Assembly (NCBI GenBank): GCA_030693515.1
Contig: JAUYAK010000048.1
Location: 1 to 64,000 of the forward strand
Reading direction: 5' to 3'
Length of the DNA: 64,000 nucleotides
DNA from: Opitutaceae bacterium
GTDB taxonomy: Bacteria > Verrucomicrobiota > Verrucomicrobiia > Opitutales > Opitutaceae
Below are positions 37,749-47,448 of this stretch, piece after piece. Every line of letters starts with the position of its first letter. Within the stretch, counting starts at the first letter, position 1. The position numbers were made by a program, and so were the translations under genes. The notes under the pieces were generated by a model. It worked only from the letters and a program-made list of their open reading frames with translations, was not told where the DNA came from and searched no databases.

Positions 37749-39215
37749 ATGCTTCCCCTGCTCCGCCGGCTTGCCCCCGCCCTCCTGCTCGCCTCGCTGC
37801 TGCCGCTGCCCGCGGCGGCCTCGCGGCCGAACATCATCCTCATCTTCGCCGACGACCTCGGCTGGCGCGATGTGGGCTGGCAGGGCACTGATTTCTACGA
37901 GACGCCGCACCTCGATAAGCTCGCGGCCTCCGGCATGGTTTTCACGAGCGGCTACGCCGCCGCCGGCAACTGCGCCCCCAGCCGCGCCTGCCTGCTCTCC
38001 GGCACCTACACGCCGCGCCACCACGTTTACGCCGTGCAGAGCACCGAGCGCGGACCCAAGGCCGGCATGCGCCTCGTGCCCATCCCCAATCGCAGCGGCC
38101 TCCCGCGCGACAACGTCACCCTCGCCAAGGCCCTCAAGTCCGCCGGCTACGTCACCGGCATCTTCGGCAAGTGGCATCTCGACGGCCCGGAGGGCTCCGC
38201 GCCCTCCGACCACGGCTTCGACACCATCCACGAATCCTACCACGGCTGGCACGAGGCCCCGAGCAAGGATTCGCAAAACCCCAAAGGCGTCTTCTCGCTC
38301 ACGCGTGGCGCGCTCGAGTTCATCGAGCGCCACCGCGAACGCCCGTTCTTCGTCTACCTCCCGCACTACGCGATTCACACCGGCTTGGAGGCGCGGCCGG
38401 AGACGCTCGCGCGCTTCCAGCAAAAAAAGCCCGGCACGCAGCATCAGCACGCCCTCTACGCCGCCTGCCTCTACGATCTCGATGCCAGCATCGGCCTGCT
38501 CATGGCCCGGCTCGCCGAACTCGGCCTCGATCAGAACACCCTCGTCGTCTTCACCTCCGACAACGGCGGCACGCAGCAGTCGTCGCAGGAGCCGCTGCGC
38601 GGCAGCAAGGGCGGCTACTACGAGGGCGGCATCCGCGAGCCTTTCGTCGTGCGCTGGCCCGGCGTGGTCGCGCCCGGCAGTCGCAGCGATGTCCCGGTCA
38701 TCAACGTCGATTTGTTTCCCACCTTTCTCGCCGCAGCAGGCGTGCCTGTTCCCGCCGGCAAACTGCTCGACGGCGAAAGTCTCCTTCCGCTCCTGCGCGG
38801 CACCGGATCGCTCGCGCGCTCGTCGATCTACTGGCACTTCCCCGGCTATCTCAACGATCCCGTGATCCGCGGCCGCGACCTCGATATGCGGACTGGTTTC
38901 CGCAGCCGCCCCGTCTCGGTGATTCGCCAGGGCGACTGGAAGCTCCACCTCTTCCACGAAGAATGGCAGCTCGACGGTGGCCGCGAAAAGATCGCCACCA
39001 ACGGCGCGGTCGAACTCTACAATCTCACCGCCGATATCGGCGAACACCGCAACCTCGCCGCCACCGAGCCCGCCCGCCGCGATGCGCTCCTCGCCGATCT
39101 CCTCGCCTGGATCAAATCGAGCGGCGCGCTCCTACCCACGCAGCGCCATCCCGACTACGATCCCGCCGCGGCGCTCGCGCCCGCGAAAAAGGGGAAGGCG
39201 AACAAAAAGCAGTAG
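37749..39215 (+). CDS. exported sulfatase 1 (S1 family)
   Basis: 488 residues from ATG 37749 with a signal peptide. Metal ligands start with D35/D36 (IFADDLGWRDVG). The formylglycine motif is CAPSRACLLSG with Cys75. FGKWHLDG and FTSDNGGTQ are further family signatures. It hydrolyses a sulfate ester, with Cys75 needing conversion to formylglycine by an FGE encoded elsewhere. The C-terminus ends in a lysine-rich tail (APAKKGKANKKQ). It is the first of four sulfatases with gaps of 15, 6 and 5 bp after it, so it is in an operon. Confidence 0.95.
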   Translation: MLPLLRRLAPALLLASLLPLPAAASRPNIILIFADDLGWRDVGWQGTDFYETPHLDKLAASGMVFTSGYAAAGNCAPSRACLLSGTYTPRHHVYAVQSTERGPKAGMRLVPIPNRSGLPRDNVTLAKALKSAGYVTGIFGKWHLDGPEGSAPSDHGFDTIHESYHGWHEAPSKDSQNPKGVFSLTRGALEFIERHRERPFFVYLPHYAIHTGLEARPETLARFQQKKPGTQHQHALYAACLYDLDASIGLLMARLAELGLDQNTLVVFTSDNGGTQQSSQEPLRGSKGGYYEGGIREPFVVRWPGVVAPGSRSDVPVINVDLFPTFLAAAGVPVPAGKLLDGESLLPLLRGTGSLARSSIYWHFPGYLNDPVIRGRDLDMRTGFRSRPVSVIRQGDWKLHLFHEEWQLDGGREKIATNGAVELYNLTADIGEHRNLAATEPARRDALLADLLAWIKSSGALLPTQRHPDYDPAAALAPAKKGKANKKQ

Positions 39216-39230
39216 CGGCCCACTTTCCCC

Positions 39231-40643
39231 ATGAGCCGCCTCCTCCTTACCGTCCTCCTGCTGTCGCCGTTTCTCGGGTTGAGCGCCGCGGCGCCGGCCC
39301 GCCCGAACCTCCTCGTCATCGTCGCCGATGATCTCGGCTACGGCGACCTCGGCGTGCAGGGCGGACGCGATGTGCCCACGCCGCACCTCGATGCGCTCGC
39401 CGCCGCTGGCACGCGCTTCACCAGCGGCTACGTGAGCGCGCCGTATTGCAGCCCGGCGCGCGCGGGTTTTCTCACCGGACGCTACCAGACGCGCTTCGGC
39501 CACGAGTTCAACCCGCACGTGGGCGAGGAGGCCACCCTCGGCCTCCCCCTCGGCGAGCGCACCCTCGCCGATCATCTCCGCGCCGCCGGCTACGCCACGG
39601 GCCTGATTGGCAAATGGCACCTGGGCTTCAGCCCGCGGCACCACCCCCAGTCGCGCGGCTTCGACGAGTTCCTCGGCTTCCTCGTCGGCGCGCACAACTT
39701 CACGCTCCGCCGCGACGCCGCGCCCAAGTTCGGCACCTCCGGCTCGCAAAACCTGATCTACCGCGGTCGCGAAGTGCAGCGGCTCGACGGCTTCGCCACC
39801 ACCGTCTTCACCGACGAGGCCATCGCCTTCGCCGACCGCCACGCCGCCACGCCGTGGTTCCTCTACCTAGCCTACAACGCCGTCCACACGCCCCTCGAAA
39901 TCGATCCCACCGTCGCCGCGCGCGTGCCCGCCAGCGTCACCGATCCCGCGCGTCGCGGCTACCTCGCGCTGCTGCTCGGGCTCGACGACTCGGTCGGCCG
40001 GCTGCGCGCCCACCTCGATAAAACCGGCCGCGCGCGCGACACCTTGATCGTCTTCTTCAGCGACAACGGCGGCTCCGGCCGCAAGCCCTACTACGCCTAC
40101 AACACCGGCGTGAACCGCCCGCTCCGCGGCGACAAAGGCCAGGTCCTCGAAGGTGGCATCCGCGTGCCGTTTTTCGCCGCGTGGCCCGGCCGTATCCCGG
40201 CCGGCCGCACCTCCGATCACCCGGTCATCGCGCTCGACGTGCTGCCCACCGCGCTCGCCGCCGCCGGCGCCCCCATCCCCGCCGGCCTCGACGGCGCGAA
40301 CCTCCTCCCGCTGCTCACCGCCGGATCAGCCGCCGCCCCGCACGCCGCGCTCTTCTGGCGCTTCGGTCCGCAGCGCGCCGTGCGTCGCGGCCAGTGGAAG
40401 CTCACCGACTGGCGCGATTTCGACGCCAAGACCCAGAGCGGCTGGCAACTCTACGATGTCGCCGCTGATCCCGGCGAGTCGCTGGACCTCGCCGCGCAAA
40501 ACCCCGGGCTCGTCCGCGAACTCGCCGCCGCGTGGGAAACATGGAACCTCGCCAACGTCGCGCCCGTCTGGCGTGGCACCCCCAACGAAGATCCCGACGG
40601 CCATCCACCCGGTGCCGTCCGCCCATCCCCTAAGAAAAAATAG
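39231..40643 (+). CDS. exported sulfatase 2 (S1 family)
   Basis: 470 residues with a signal peptide (LLLTVLLLSPFLGLSAAAP). D33/D34 ([11 protein letters not shown]), Cys73 in the motif CSPARAGFLTG, IGKWHLGFS and FFSDNGGSGR are visible. It differs from sulfatase 1 in the motif and in the loop after the lysine HLG, so it probably removes sulfate from another position or residue. It has a short lysine tail, RPSPKKK. It starts 15 bp after sulfatase 1. Confidence 0.95.
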   Translation: MSRLLLTVLLLSPFLGLSAAAPARPNLLVIVADDLGYGDLGVQGGRDVPTPHLDALAAAGTRFTSGYVSAPYCSPARAGFLTGRYQTRFGHEFNPHVGEEATLGLPLGERTLADHLRAAGYATGLIGKWHLGFSPRHHPQSRGFDEFLGFLVGAHNFTLRRDAAPKFGTSGSQNLIYRGREVQRLDGFATTVFTDEAIAFADRHAATPWFLYLAYNAVHTPLEIDPTVAARVPASVTDPARRGYLALLLGLDDSVGRLRAHLDKTGRARDTLIVFFSDNGGSGRKPYYAYNTGVNRPLRGDKGQVLEGGIRVPFFAAWPGRIPAGRTSDHPVIALDVLPTALAAAGAPIPAGLDGANLLPLLTAGSAAAPHAALFWRFGPQRAVRRGQWKLTDWRDFDAKTQSGWQLYDVAADPGESLDLAAQNPGLVRELAAAWETWNLANVAPVWRGTPNEDPDGHPPGAVRPSPKKK

Positions 40644-40649
40644 CCCGCC

Positions 40650-42062
40650 ATGCTCCGCCTCTTCCTCCTCCCATTTCTCCTCCTGTCGCTCCTTCCACTG
40701 CACGCGGCTGCGCCGCCAAACCTGATCATCTTCCTCGCCGACGACCTCGGCTACGGCGACCTCGGCGTGCAGGGCCACCCGGACATCAAGACCCCGCACC
40801 TCGACGCGTTCGCGAAACAGGGCATGCGGCTCACCCAATGCTACGCCGCCAGCGCCGTGTGCAGTCCCGCCCGTTCCGCGATCCTAACCGGCCGCACGCC
40901 GCATCGGAACGGCGTCTACACCTGGATTCAGGAGCGTTCCGAGGTCCACCTCCGCACGAGCGAAATCACGCTGCCGCGTCTGCTCCAGGCCGCCGGCTAC
41001 GCCACGTGCCACACCGGCAAATGGCATCTCAACGGACGCTTCAACGACCCCGCCCAACCGCAGCCCGGCGATCACGGCTACGGCTGGTGGCTCGCCACGC
41101 AGAACAACGCCGCCCCGTCGCACGAGCACCCCACGAACTTCGTCCGCAACGGCCAGCCCCTCGGCCGCCTTGAGGGCTACGCCGCCCCGCTCATCGTCGA
41201 GGAAGCTGTCACCTGGCTCCGCGAAAAACGCGATCCCGCGAAACCCTTCTTCCTCGCCGTCTGGACGCACGAGCCGCACTACCCGATCAAATCCGACCCG
41301 GCTTTCAAGGCGCTCTACCCCGACCTCACGGACGACGTCCAGCGCGAGCACCACGCCAACGTCACGCAGCTGGACGCCGCGTTTGGCCGGCTCATGCGCG
41401 CGCTCGATGAGCAGAAGCTCGCCGACACCACGCTCGTCTTCTTCACCTCCGACAACGGCCCCGAGGGCAACGGCACCACGACCCCTGGCCGCGGCTCCAC
41501 CGGCGGACTCCGCGGCCGCAAACGCGATCTCCACGAGGGCGGCATCCGCGTGCCCGGCCTCGCCCGCTGGCCCGGCCACATCCCGGCCGGCGCCGTCAGC
41601 GACGCCCCTGTCATCGGGAGCGATCTCTTCCCCACGTTTCTCGCGGCCGCCGGCGTCGCCGCACCCAAGGATCGCGTGATCGACGGGTTCAACGTGCTGC
41701 CGATTCTCATCGGGGCGCCACCCGACGGCCTCGTGCGTCCGCAACCGCTCTTCTGGCGCCTGCACATGGCGCCCAACGCCAAGATCGCCATGCGCGTCGG
41801 CGCCTGGAAAATCCTCGCCGATGAAAACTTGAAAACCTTCGAGCTCTACCACCTCGCCGTGGACCCCCAGGAGACCACGGACGTGAAGGCCGATGAGCCC
41901 GAGCGCTTCGCCGCCCTGCGCGAACAACTTGTCCGGCACAACGCCGCCATCGACGCCGAGGGCCCCGACTGGTGGCGCCGCCTCAGCCCGAGCGGTGGCG
42001 CGCCGATCAATCCCGACGCCGATTCCGCCAAGAAAAAGAAAGCCAAGAAATCCAACGACTGA
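40650..42062 (+). CDS. exported sulfatase 3 (S1 family)
   Basis: 470 residues with a signal peptide ([19 protein letters not shown]). D31/D32 ([10 protein letters not shown]), Cys71 in [13 protein letters not shown], and HTGKWHLNG with [10 protein letters not shown] are visible. [12 protein letters not shown] in place of the NGG found in the others marks it as the arylsulfatase-A-like subgroup. A long lysine-rich tail ends [14 protein letters not shown]. It starts 6 bp after sulfatase 2. Confidence 0.95.
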   Translation: MLRLFLLPFLLLSLLPLHAAAPPNLIIFLADDLGYGDLGVQGHPDIKTPHLDAFAKQGMRLTQCYAASAVCSPARSAILTGRTPHRNGVYTWIQERSEVHLRTSEITLPRLLQAAGYATCHTGKWHLNGRFNDPAQPQPGDHGYGWWLATQNNAAPSHEHPTNFVRNGQPLGRLEGYAAPLIVEEAVTWLREKRDPAKPFFLAVWTHEPHYPIKSDPAFKALYPDLTDDVQREHHANVTQLDAAFGRLMRALDEQKLADTTLVFFTSDNGPEGNGTTTPGRGSTGGLRGRKRDLHEGGIRVPGLARWPGHIPAGAVSDAPVIGSDLFPTFLAAAGVAAPKDRVIDGFNVLPILIGAPPDGLVRPQPLFWRLHMAPNAKIAMRVGAWKILADENLKTFELYHLAVDPQETTDVKADEPERFAALREQLVRHNAAIDAEGPDWWRRLSPSGGAPINPDADSAKKKKAKKSND

Positions 42063-42067
42063 TCCCC

Positions 42068-43522
42068 ATGCGCCGCCTGCTCCCTCTTCTCTCCCTCCTC
42101 CTGCCTCCCGTCTCCTGCCTCCTCGCCGCGGCGGCCACGCCGCCGACGCGCCCGCACATCGTCCTCGTGATGGCCGACGACATGGGCTGGGGCCAGACCG
42201 GCTATATCGGCCACCCGATTCTCAAAACTCCGCACCTCGACGCGATGGCCGCCGCCGGCCTGCGCCTCGACCGGTTCTACGCCGGCGCGCCCAACTGTTC
42301 GCCGACGCGCGCCACCGTGCTGACCGGCCGCAGCAACGACCGCACCGGCACGCAGAACCATGGCTACGCCCTGCGCCTCCAGGAAAAAACCATCGCCCGC
42401 GCCCTGCGCGACGCCGGCTATGCCACCGGTCATTTCGGCAAGTGGCACATCAACGGCTTCAAGGGCCCCGGCGTCCCCATCCTCGGCAGTGATGATCACA
42501 GCCCCGGCGCCTTCGGTTTCGACGAGTGGCTCTCCGTCACGAATTTCTTCGACCGCAATCCGCTCCTCAGCCGGCGCGGCAAATTCGAGGAGCACGAGGG
42601 CGACTCCTCCGAGATTATCGTGCGCGAAGCGCTGGCCTTCATCGGGAAAAACCGCGCCGCCGCGAAACCGACCTTCAGCGTGATCTGGTATGGCTCGCCC
42701 CACTCGCCATTCGTGGCCGACGAGGCGGATCGCGCGGCGTTCGCGTCGCTCCCTCTCCCCTCGCAGCATCATTACGGCGAACTCGCTGCCATGGATCGCA
42801 GCATCGGCGCGCTCCGCCGCGGCCTCCGCGACCTCGGCCTGGCAGACAACACCCTGCTCTGGTTCTGCTCGGACAATGGCGGCCTGCCCGAGGTCACGCC
42901 CTCGTCGGTCGGCGGGTTGCGTGGTTTCAAGAACACCCTCTACGAAGGCGGCCTCCGCGTGCCCGCGATCGTCGAGTGGCCCGCGAGGATCAAGCCGCGC
43001 ATCACGCTGCACCGCGCCGGCACGGTGGATATTTTCCCCACCATCGCCGATGTGCTCGGCCTGCCGGGCTCCGTCCTGCTGAAACCCAGCGACGGGGTGT
43101 CCCTGCAGCCCCTCTTCGCCGCGGAGACCGCGCCGCGCGCCCAGCCGCTCGGCTTCCGCCACACGCGCCGCGCCGCCTGGATCGACGGCGACCTGAAGCT
43201 CGTGACGCCCGATGTTTTTTCCGCGCAGAAATTCGAACTCTACGACCTCGTCGCCGATCCGGCCGAGGCGCGCGATCTCGCCGCGACCCGCCCCGCCGAT
43301 CTCGCCCGCCTGCGGACCGCGCTGCTCGCGTGGCACGCCTCGGTGGAGGCGAGCGTCGCCGGCCGGGATTATCCCGAGGGCCGGGTGAATCCCGGCGAGC
43401 CCGAGTCGCGCGACTGGGCGAGCGCACCCGAATACGCTCCGCACCTCGCGCAGTTCGCGAAACGCCCCGAGTTCCAATCCGCCCTCGCGCCCAAGGCGGC
43501 GAAGAAGGAAAAGAAGAAGTAG
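42068..43522 (+). CDS. exported sulfatase 4 (S1 family)
   Basis: 484 residues from ATG 42068; the upstream frame overlaps sulfatase 3 and lacks a signal peptide. A signal peptide, D37/D38 ([11 protein letters not shown]), Cys77 in [21 protein letters not shown] and [10 protein letters not shown] are visible. CSPTR, with Thr for Ser/Ala, is a permitted variant of the C-x-P-x-R core. It ends with [12 protein letters not shown]. It starts 5 bp after sulfatase 3 and is followed after 36 bp by TonB receptor 2, so the six genes 34537-46696 are likely one operon. Confidence 0.95.
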   Translation: MRRLLPLLSLLLPPVSCLLAAAATPPTRPHIVLVMADDMGWGQTGYIGHPILKTPHLDAMAAAGLRLDRFYAGAPNCSPTRATVLTGRSNDRTGTQNHGYALRLQEKTIARALRDAGYATGHFGKWHINGFKGPGVPILGSDDHSPGAFGFDEWLSVTNFFDRNPLLSRRGKFEEHEGDSSEIIVREALAFIGKNRAAAKPTFSVIWYGSPHSPFVADEADRAAFASLPLPSQHHYGELAAMDRSIGALRRGLRDLGLADNTLLWFCSDNGGLPEVTPSSVGGLRGFKNTLYEGGLRVPAIVEWPARIKPRITLHRAGTVDIFPTIADVLGLPGSVLLKPSDGVSLQPLFAAETAPRAQPLGFRHTRRAAWIDGDLKLVTPDVFSAQKFELYDLVADPAEARDLAATRPADLARLRTALLAWHASVEASVAGRDYPEGRVNPGEPESRDWASAPEYAPHLAQFAKRPEFQSALAPKAAKKEKKK

Positions 43523-43558
43523 TCCTTCCCCGCTCGCATTCCACCCGACCCCAACCCC

Positions 43559-46500
43559 ATGAATTTAATGAAACCCCATGCCCTGCTGGCTGGCCTCCTG
43601 GCTTTGTCGGCTTCCCTCGCGCAGCTCGGCCACGCCGCCGCGGCCTCCGCGTCCATCTCCGGCCGGGTGCAAAACGTCGTCACGGGAAGCTATCTCAACA
43701 ACGCCCGCATCACCGTGCGCGGGACCGAACTCGCCGCGTTCACCGATCAGAGCGGCAGCTACCGGATTCCCGCCGTCCCGCCGGGCGCTGTGACGCTCGA
43801 GGTTTTCTACACCGGTCTCGATCCCGTGTCCGCCACCCTCCAGCTCGCGCCCGGCCAGTCCCTCACCCGCGATTTCGAACTCACCAACGCCTCGCGCTAC
43901 GGCGCCGATGGCACCGTGAAGCTCGACGCCTTCACCGTCGCCAGCGCCCGCGACACCGACGGGCAGTCCATCGCGATCAACGAGCAGCGCTTCGCACCCA
44001 ACATCAAGAACGTCATCGCCGCGGATGCGCTGGGCGACGTGATGGACGGCAACGTCGGCGAATTCCTCAAATTCATGCCGGGCATCACCGCCGAGTATGA
44101 TCGCGAGTCCGGCGGCTCCGTTGCGTCGGTGTCCGTCCGCGGCTTTCCCACCTCTCAGGCGGTCGTGTCGGGCGACGGCCTGCAAATGGCCAACACCGGC
44201 AACCCGCAGGGCTCGTCCCGGGTGTTTCAATTCACCCAGGTCTCCATCAACAACATCGCGCGCCTCGAGGTGACCAAGGTGCCGACGCCCGCCACGCCCG
44301 CCGATTCGATGGCCGGCTCGATCGACATGGTGAGCAAGAGCGCCTTTGAGCGGAAGAGCGCGGAACTGCGCTACAGCGTCGGCTTCTCCGGCAACCACCG
44401 GATGCTGAGTCTCCAGAAACTCCCGCACACGACGGACGAACGCGTTTACAAGGTTCTCCCGAGCTTCACCTTCGACTACACCCTCCCGATTTCGAAAGAC
44501 CTCGGGATCGTCGTGACCGGGCAGAGCCAGAATCGCTTCGTCGAGATGCAGTGGGTGCCGCGCGCCTTTGCGGTCACCGGTGCGGGCGCCTCTACGGCCA
44601 AGCCCTATTTGCAATCCTTCCAGCTTGCGAGCGTGCCGCGCCAGAACGCCCGCAATGCCCTCGGGTTGAAGGCGGACTGGCGGGTCGTGCGCCACGGTGT
44701 CTTGTCGCTCAACCTCGAGCGCAGCCGGTTCGTCTCGGATCGTTCCATCGCCTCCACCGCGCTCACCACGGGCACCAACGCCGCGCCCACGGTGGCGGGC
44801 GGCGTGCCGCTCACGTTTGGCGACGACTTCACCTCGGGCGCCACGGGCCGTGGCGCGGTCACCCTCGGCAATGTAGGCGCCGGCGTCCGCCAGCAGCTCG
44901 ACACGGAGGCCGCCAGCTTGCGCTACCGCTTCGACGACGGCGACTGGCGCGTCGTCGCCGCGCTCGGCCAGTCGAATTCCTACGGCGGCTACCAAGACAC
45001 GATCCACGGACGCTTTCGTGCCGTCGTGATCGCCAACACCGCCCCCGTGCGCGTGAGCTTCGGCCGGATCGACGATGTCCGGCCGCAATCGATCCAGGTC
45101 TTCGACAACAGCGAGCGGCCCTTCGATCTCGCCAACCTCGACAACTACCGGATCAACACCGCCACCTCCACGCCCCGCGTGATCCGCGACAGCCTGAATA
45201 ATGCAAAACTGGATGTGCGCAAAAGCCTGCCGGCGCTGTCGTTTCCCGCCGCGGTGCAGGTGGGCGGACTGCGCCGCGCCCAAGTGCGCGACGTGCGCCG
45301 CGAAAGCATCGTGTGGACCTACAACGGGCCCGACGGCAATCCCGCGACGCCCGATTCGCCCACGCCCTACCGCAACGTGAACTACGTGAACCAGAGGGAG
45401 AATTTTGGCTTTCAGAACATGCCGTGGGTCTCCACCGCCAATGTCTGGCGGGCGTTCACGGCCAACCCCACCCTCTTCGGCAAGACCCCGGCCCAGCTGA
45501 CGGCCGAGGAACTTTTCCGCCTCAACAACTCCGAGTGGCTGCAGGAAATCGTCACCTCCGGCTACGCCCAGGCCGAGTTCGGGCTCTTCCGCAACCGGCT
45601 CAAGGTGCTCACCGGCGTCCGCTACGAAAAAACCGACGCCAAGGGCCAAGGTGTGCGCAACGATCCCAGCGCGGTCTTTGTGCGCAACGCCGACGGCTCC
45701 TTCGCCCGCACCCCGGCCGGCGCCCGTATCCGCCGCCCGGAGGCCGGCGCCGCCGGCTCGCTGCAGGAGCTGGCCGTCACGCGGCAGGAACGTGGCATCA
45801 AGGCGTCGCGCACCTACGATGGCTACTACCCCAGCATCCACCTCACCTGGCACATCCGGGAGAATCTCCTGGCGCGCGCCGCCTACGCCAAGACCTACGG
45901 CCGGCCCGATTTCAGCTCCATCGTCCCCAACACCACCGTGGACGAAACCGATTTTGGCAGCAGCCTCCCGGATCCCACGCAGATCCCCGGCCGGATCACC
46001 ACGCGCAACACCGGCCTGCGCCCCTGGACGGCGGACAACTACGATCTCTCCCTCGAATACTACACGCCGCAGGGCGGCATCTTCAGCGCCGGCGTTTTCC
46101 GCAAGGACATCCGCGACTTCTTCGGTAGCGCCGTGCGGGTCGCCACCGCCGCTGATCTGGAGCTCCTTGAACTCGATCCGGGCTACGTCGGCTGGGAGAT
46201 CACGAGCACCTACAATGTCTCCGGCACCGCGCGGGTCAGCGGCGCCGAGTTCAATATCCGCCATTCCCTGCAACCACTCGGCGCGTGGGGGCGCTTCTTC
46301 CACGTCTTCGCCAACGGCACCAAGCTCCATTTGGAAGGCAGCCAGGACTCCAATTTCGGCGGCTTCATCCCGACGAGCGCCAACTGGGGCCTCGATTTCA
46401 GGCGGAAGCCGCTGAGCGTGATGGCCAAGTTCAACCACCGCGGCCAGCAGCGTCTGGGCCGCATCGCCGCCCTCGGCGATGGCGGCTACGAATACTCGAA

Positions 46501-46696
46501 GTCCCGCACGCGGCTCGACGTCAACATCGACTACCAGCTGCGGACGAACCTCTACCTCTATGCGAGCGGACAGAACATCTTCGACGTGCCCGAGACGCTG
46601 TTGCGCTTCGGCTCGCAGACGCCCGGTTATGCCCGCGTCACCCAAGTCCTCACCACCGGCGTGCAGCTGACCCTCGGGATCAAGGGGACGTTCTGA
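43559..46696 (+). CDS. TonB-dependent receptor 2 of the sulfatase locus
   Basis: 1,045 residues with a signal peptide (LLAGLLALSASLAQLGHAAA). A carboxypeptidase-regulatory-like domain (ISGRVQNVVTGSYLNNARIT) is followed by the plug with VKLDAFTVASARDTDGQS and INEQRFAPN, then a barrel ending VQLTLGIKGTF. It is homologous in plan to receptors 1 and 3 but has its own barrel. It lies 36 bp after sulfatase 4 and is in the outer membrane. It probably takes up a sulfated oligosaccharide or the products of the preceding sulfatases. Confidence 0.93.
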   Translation: MNLMKPHALLAGLLALSASLAQLGHAAAASASISGRVQNVVTGSYLNNARITVRGTELAAFTDQSGSYRIPAVPPGAVTLEVFYTGLDPVSATLQLAPGQSLTRDFELTNASRYGADGTVKLDAFTVASARDTDGQSIAINEQRFAPNIKNVIAADALGDVMDGNVGEFLKFMPGITAEYDRESGGSVASVSVRGFPTSQAVVSGDGLQMANTGNPQGSSRVFQFTQVSINNIARLEVTKVPTPATPADSMAGSIDMVSKSAFERKSAELRYSVGFSGNHRMLSLQKLPHTTDERVYKVLPSFTFDYTLPISKDLGIVVTGQSQNRFVEMQWVPRAFAVTGAGASTAKPYLQSFQLASVPRQNARNALGLKADWRVVRHGVLSLNLERSRFVSDRSIASTALTTGTNAAPTVAGGVPLTFGDDFTSGATGRGAVTLGNVGAGVRQQLDTEAASLRYRFDDGDWRVVAALGQSNSYGGYQDTIHGRFRAVVIANTAPVRVSFGRIDDVRPQSIQVFDNSERPFDLANLDNYRINTATSTPRVIRDSLNNAKLDVRKSLPALSFPAAVQVGGLRRAQVRDVRRESIVWTYNGPDGNPATPDSPTPYRNVNYVNQRENFGFQNMPWVSTANVWRAFTANPTLFGKTPAQLTAEELFRLNNSEWLQEIVTSGYAQAEFGLFRNRLKVLTGVRYEKTDAKGQGVRNDPSAVFVRNADGSFARTPAGARIRRPEAGAAGSLQELAVTRQERGIKASRTYDGYYPSIHLTWHIRENLLARAAYAKTYGRPDFSSIVPNTTVDETDFGSSLPDPTQIPGRITTRNTGLRPWTADNYDLSLEYYTPQGGIFSAGVFRKDIRDFFGSAVRVATAADLELLELDPGYVGWEITSTYNVSGTARVSGAEFNIRHSLQPLGAWGRFFHVFANGTKLHLEGSQDSNFGGFIPTSANWGLDFRRKPLSVMAKFNHRGQQRLGRIAALGDGGYEYSKSRTRLDVNIDYQLRTNLYLYASGQNIFDVPETLLRFGSQTPGYARVTQVLTTGVQLTLGIKGTF

Positions 46697-46783
46697 AGAG
46701 CGCCGCGGCCGGCGCCGCAAACTCCCGCGGCATCCCGCAGCCTGAGGCTTGAATTCCGCGAGTGCGTCGCTAGCCCATGCCTC

Positions 46784-47326
46784 ATGCCCCCCGCCGATCC
46801 TGAGACCACGCAGTGGTTCATCGCGCACGTGCAGCCGCACGAGGCGATGCTGCGCGCCTGGCTCGCGCAGGGCTTCGGTCCGCGCCTCACCGCGGACGAT
46901 GTGGTGCAGGAGGCGTTTCTCCGCGTCTTGCGCGCCCGCGATACGGGCGAGTTGCAGGCCCCGAAGGCGTTTCTCTTCGCGATCGCGCGCAATCTCGCGC
47001 TGGACCAGCTTCGCCGCCACGCCGTCTCACGCACGGATTCCTTAGTGGAAGCGGACTGCTCAAACGTCTTGGATGACCATGCCAGCATTCCCGAGACCGT
47101 TGCCCGCGAACAGGAGCGCGCCCTCTTGACCGAGGCCATCCAGTCTCTGCCCGAACGCTGCCGACAGGTCATGACGCTGCGCATCGTTTACGGGCTGACC
47201 CAGCGCGTCATCGGCGAAAAGCTCGGCATCTCTGATCGCACCGTTGCGGCGCAGCTCGCCATCGGCACGAAGAAATGCACAGACTTCATGCTGCACCGTC
47301 TCGCGGACCGGAGGCCGGCGCGATGA
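46784..47326 (+). CDS. ECF sigma factor (FecI-like)
   Basis: 180 residues. Region 2 has LTADDVVQEAFLRVLRA and KAFLFAIARNLALDQLRRHAV (DNA melting and -10 recognition). Region 4 has LPERCRQVMTLRIVYGLTQRVIGEKLGISDRTV (-35 recognition). It is followed by a FecR gene and a TonB receptor with an STN domain, the classic cell-surface signalling triad. A surface ligand would free it to transcribe the receptor and probably the locus. Its stop TGA overlaps an ATG at 47323 that begins a duplicated 5' end of fecR. Confidence 0.92.
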   Translation: MPPADPETTQWFIAHVQPHEAMLRAWLAQGFGPRLTADDVVQEAFLRVLRARDTGELQAPKAFLFAIARNLALDQLRRHAVSRTDSLVEADCSNVLDDHASIPETVAREQERALLTEAIQSLPERCRQVMTLRIVYGLTQRVIGEKLGISDRTVAAQLAIGTKKCTDFMLHRLADRRPAR

Positions 47327-47448
47327 AACGCCCCGAGCCGTATTCCGGTTGTAGGAGCGCGCTTGCGCGCGATTCAGCGCGACCGCAGTCGCCGACCGCG
47401 AACCATCGCCCGCAAGCGGGCTCCTACCCCGGAGGGCTTTGCCCATGA
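47323..47448 (+). other. 41-codon inserted reading frame coupling sigma factor and fecR
   Basis: ATG 47323 overlaps the sigma stop (ATGA), and the in-frame TGA at 47446-47448 overlaps the fecR ATG at 47445 (ATGA). The first six codons repeat those of fecR (MKRPEP). In between lies a palindromic repeat pair, with arms at 47351-47373 and 47405-47427. This is best explained as insertion of the repeat with duplication of the fecR 5' end. Both junctions keep the 4-bp overlaps, so translational coupling could survive. The peptide is unlikely to have a function of its own. Confidence 0.7.
47351..47427. repeat. REP-like palindromic pair inside the sigma/fecR junction
   Basis: Two inverted arms of 23 bp (47351-47373 and 47405-47427) differ at only two positions when aligned as inverted copies. 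Both begin with or complement GTAGGAGC. The arms have the same layout as the perfect element at 61624-61683 (core GT.GGAGCG.GCT.GC.CGCGA). It appears to be a mobile REP-family unit inserted at the start of fecR. Confidence 0.85.

Noticed and set aside
43565-47020. A 1,151-residue minus-strand open frame opposite TonB receptor 2
   Set aside because: It lies antisense to a receptor with clear signal peptide and domain order, and its product has no recognisable motif. Long antisense frames are expected in DNA this GC-rich. The same applies to similar antisense frames over clpB, the receptors and the R/G-rich protein.
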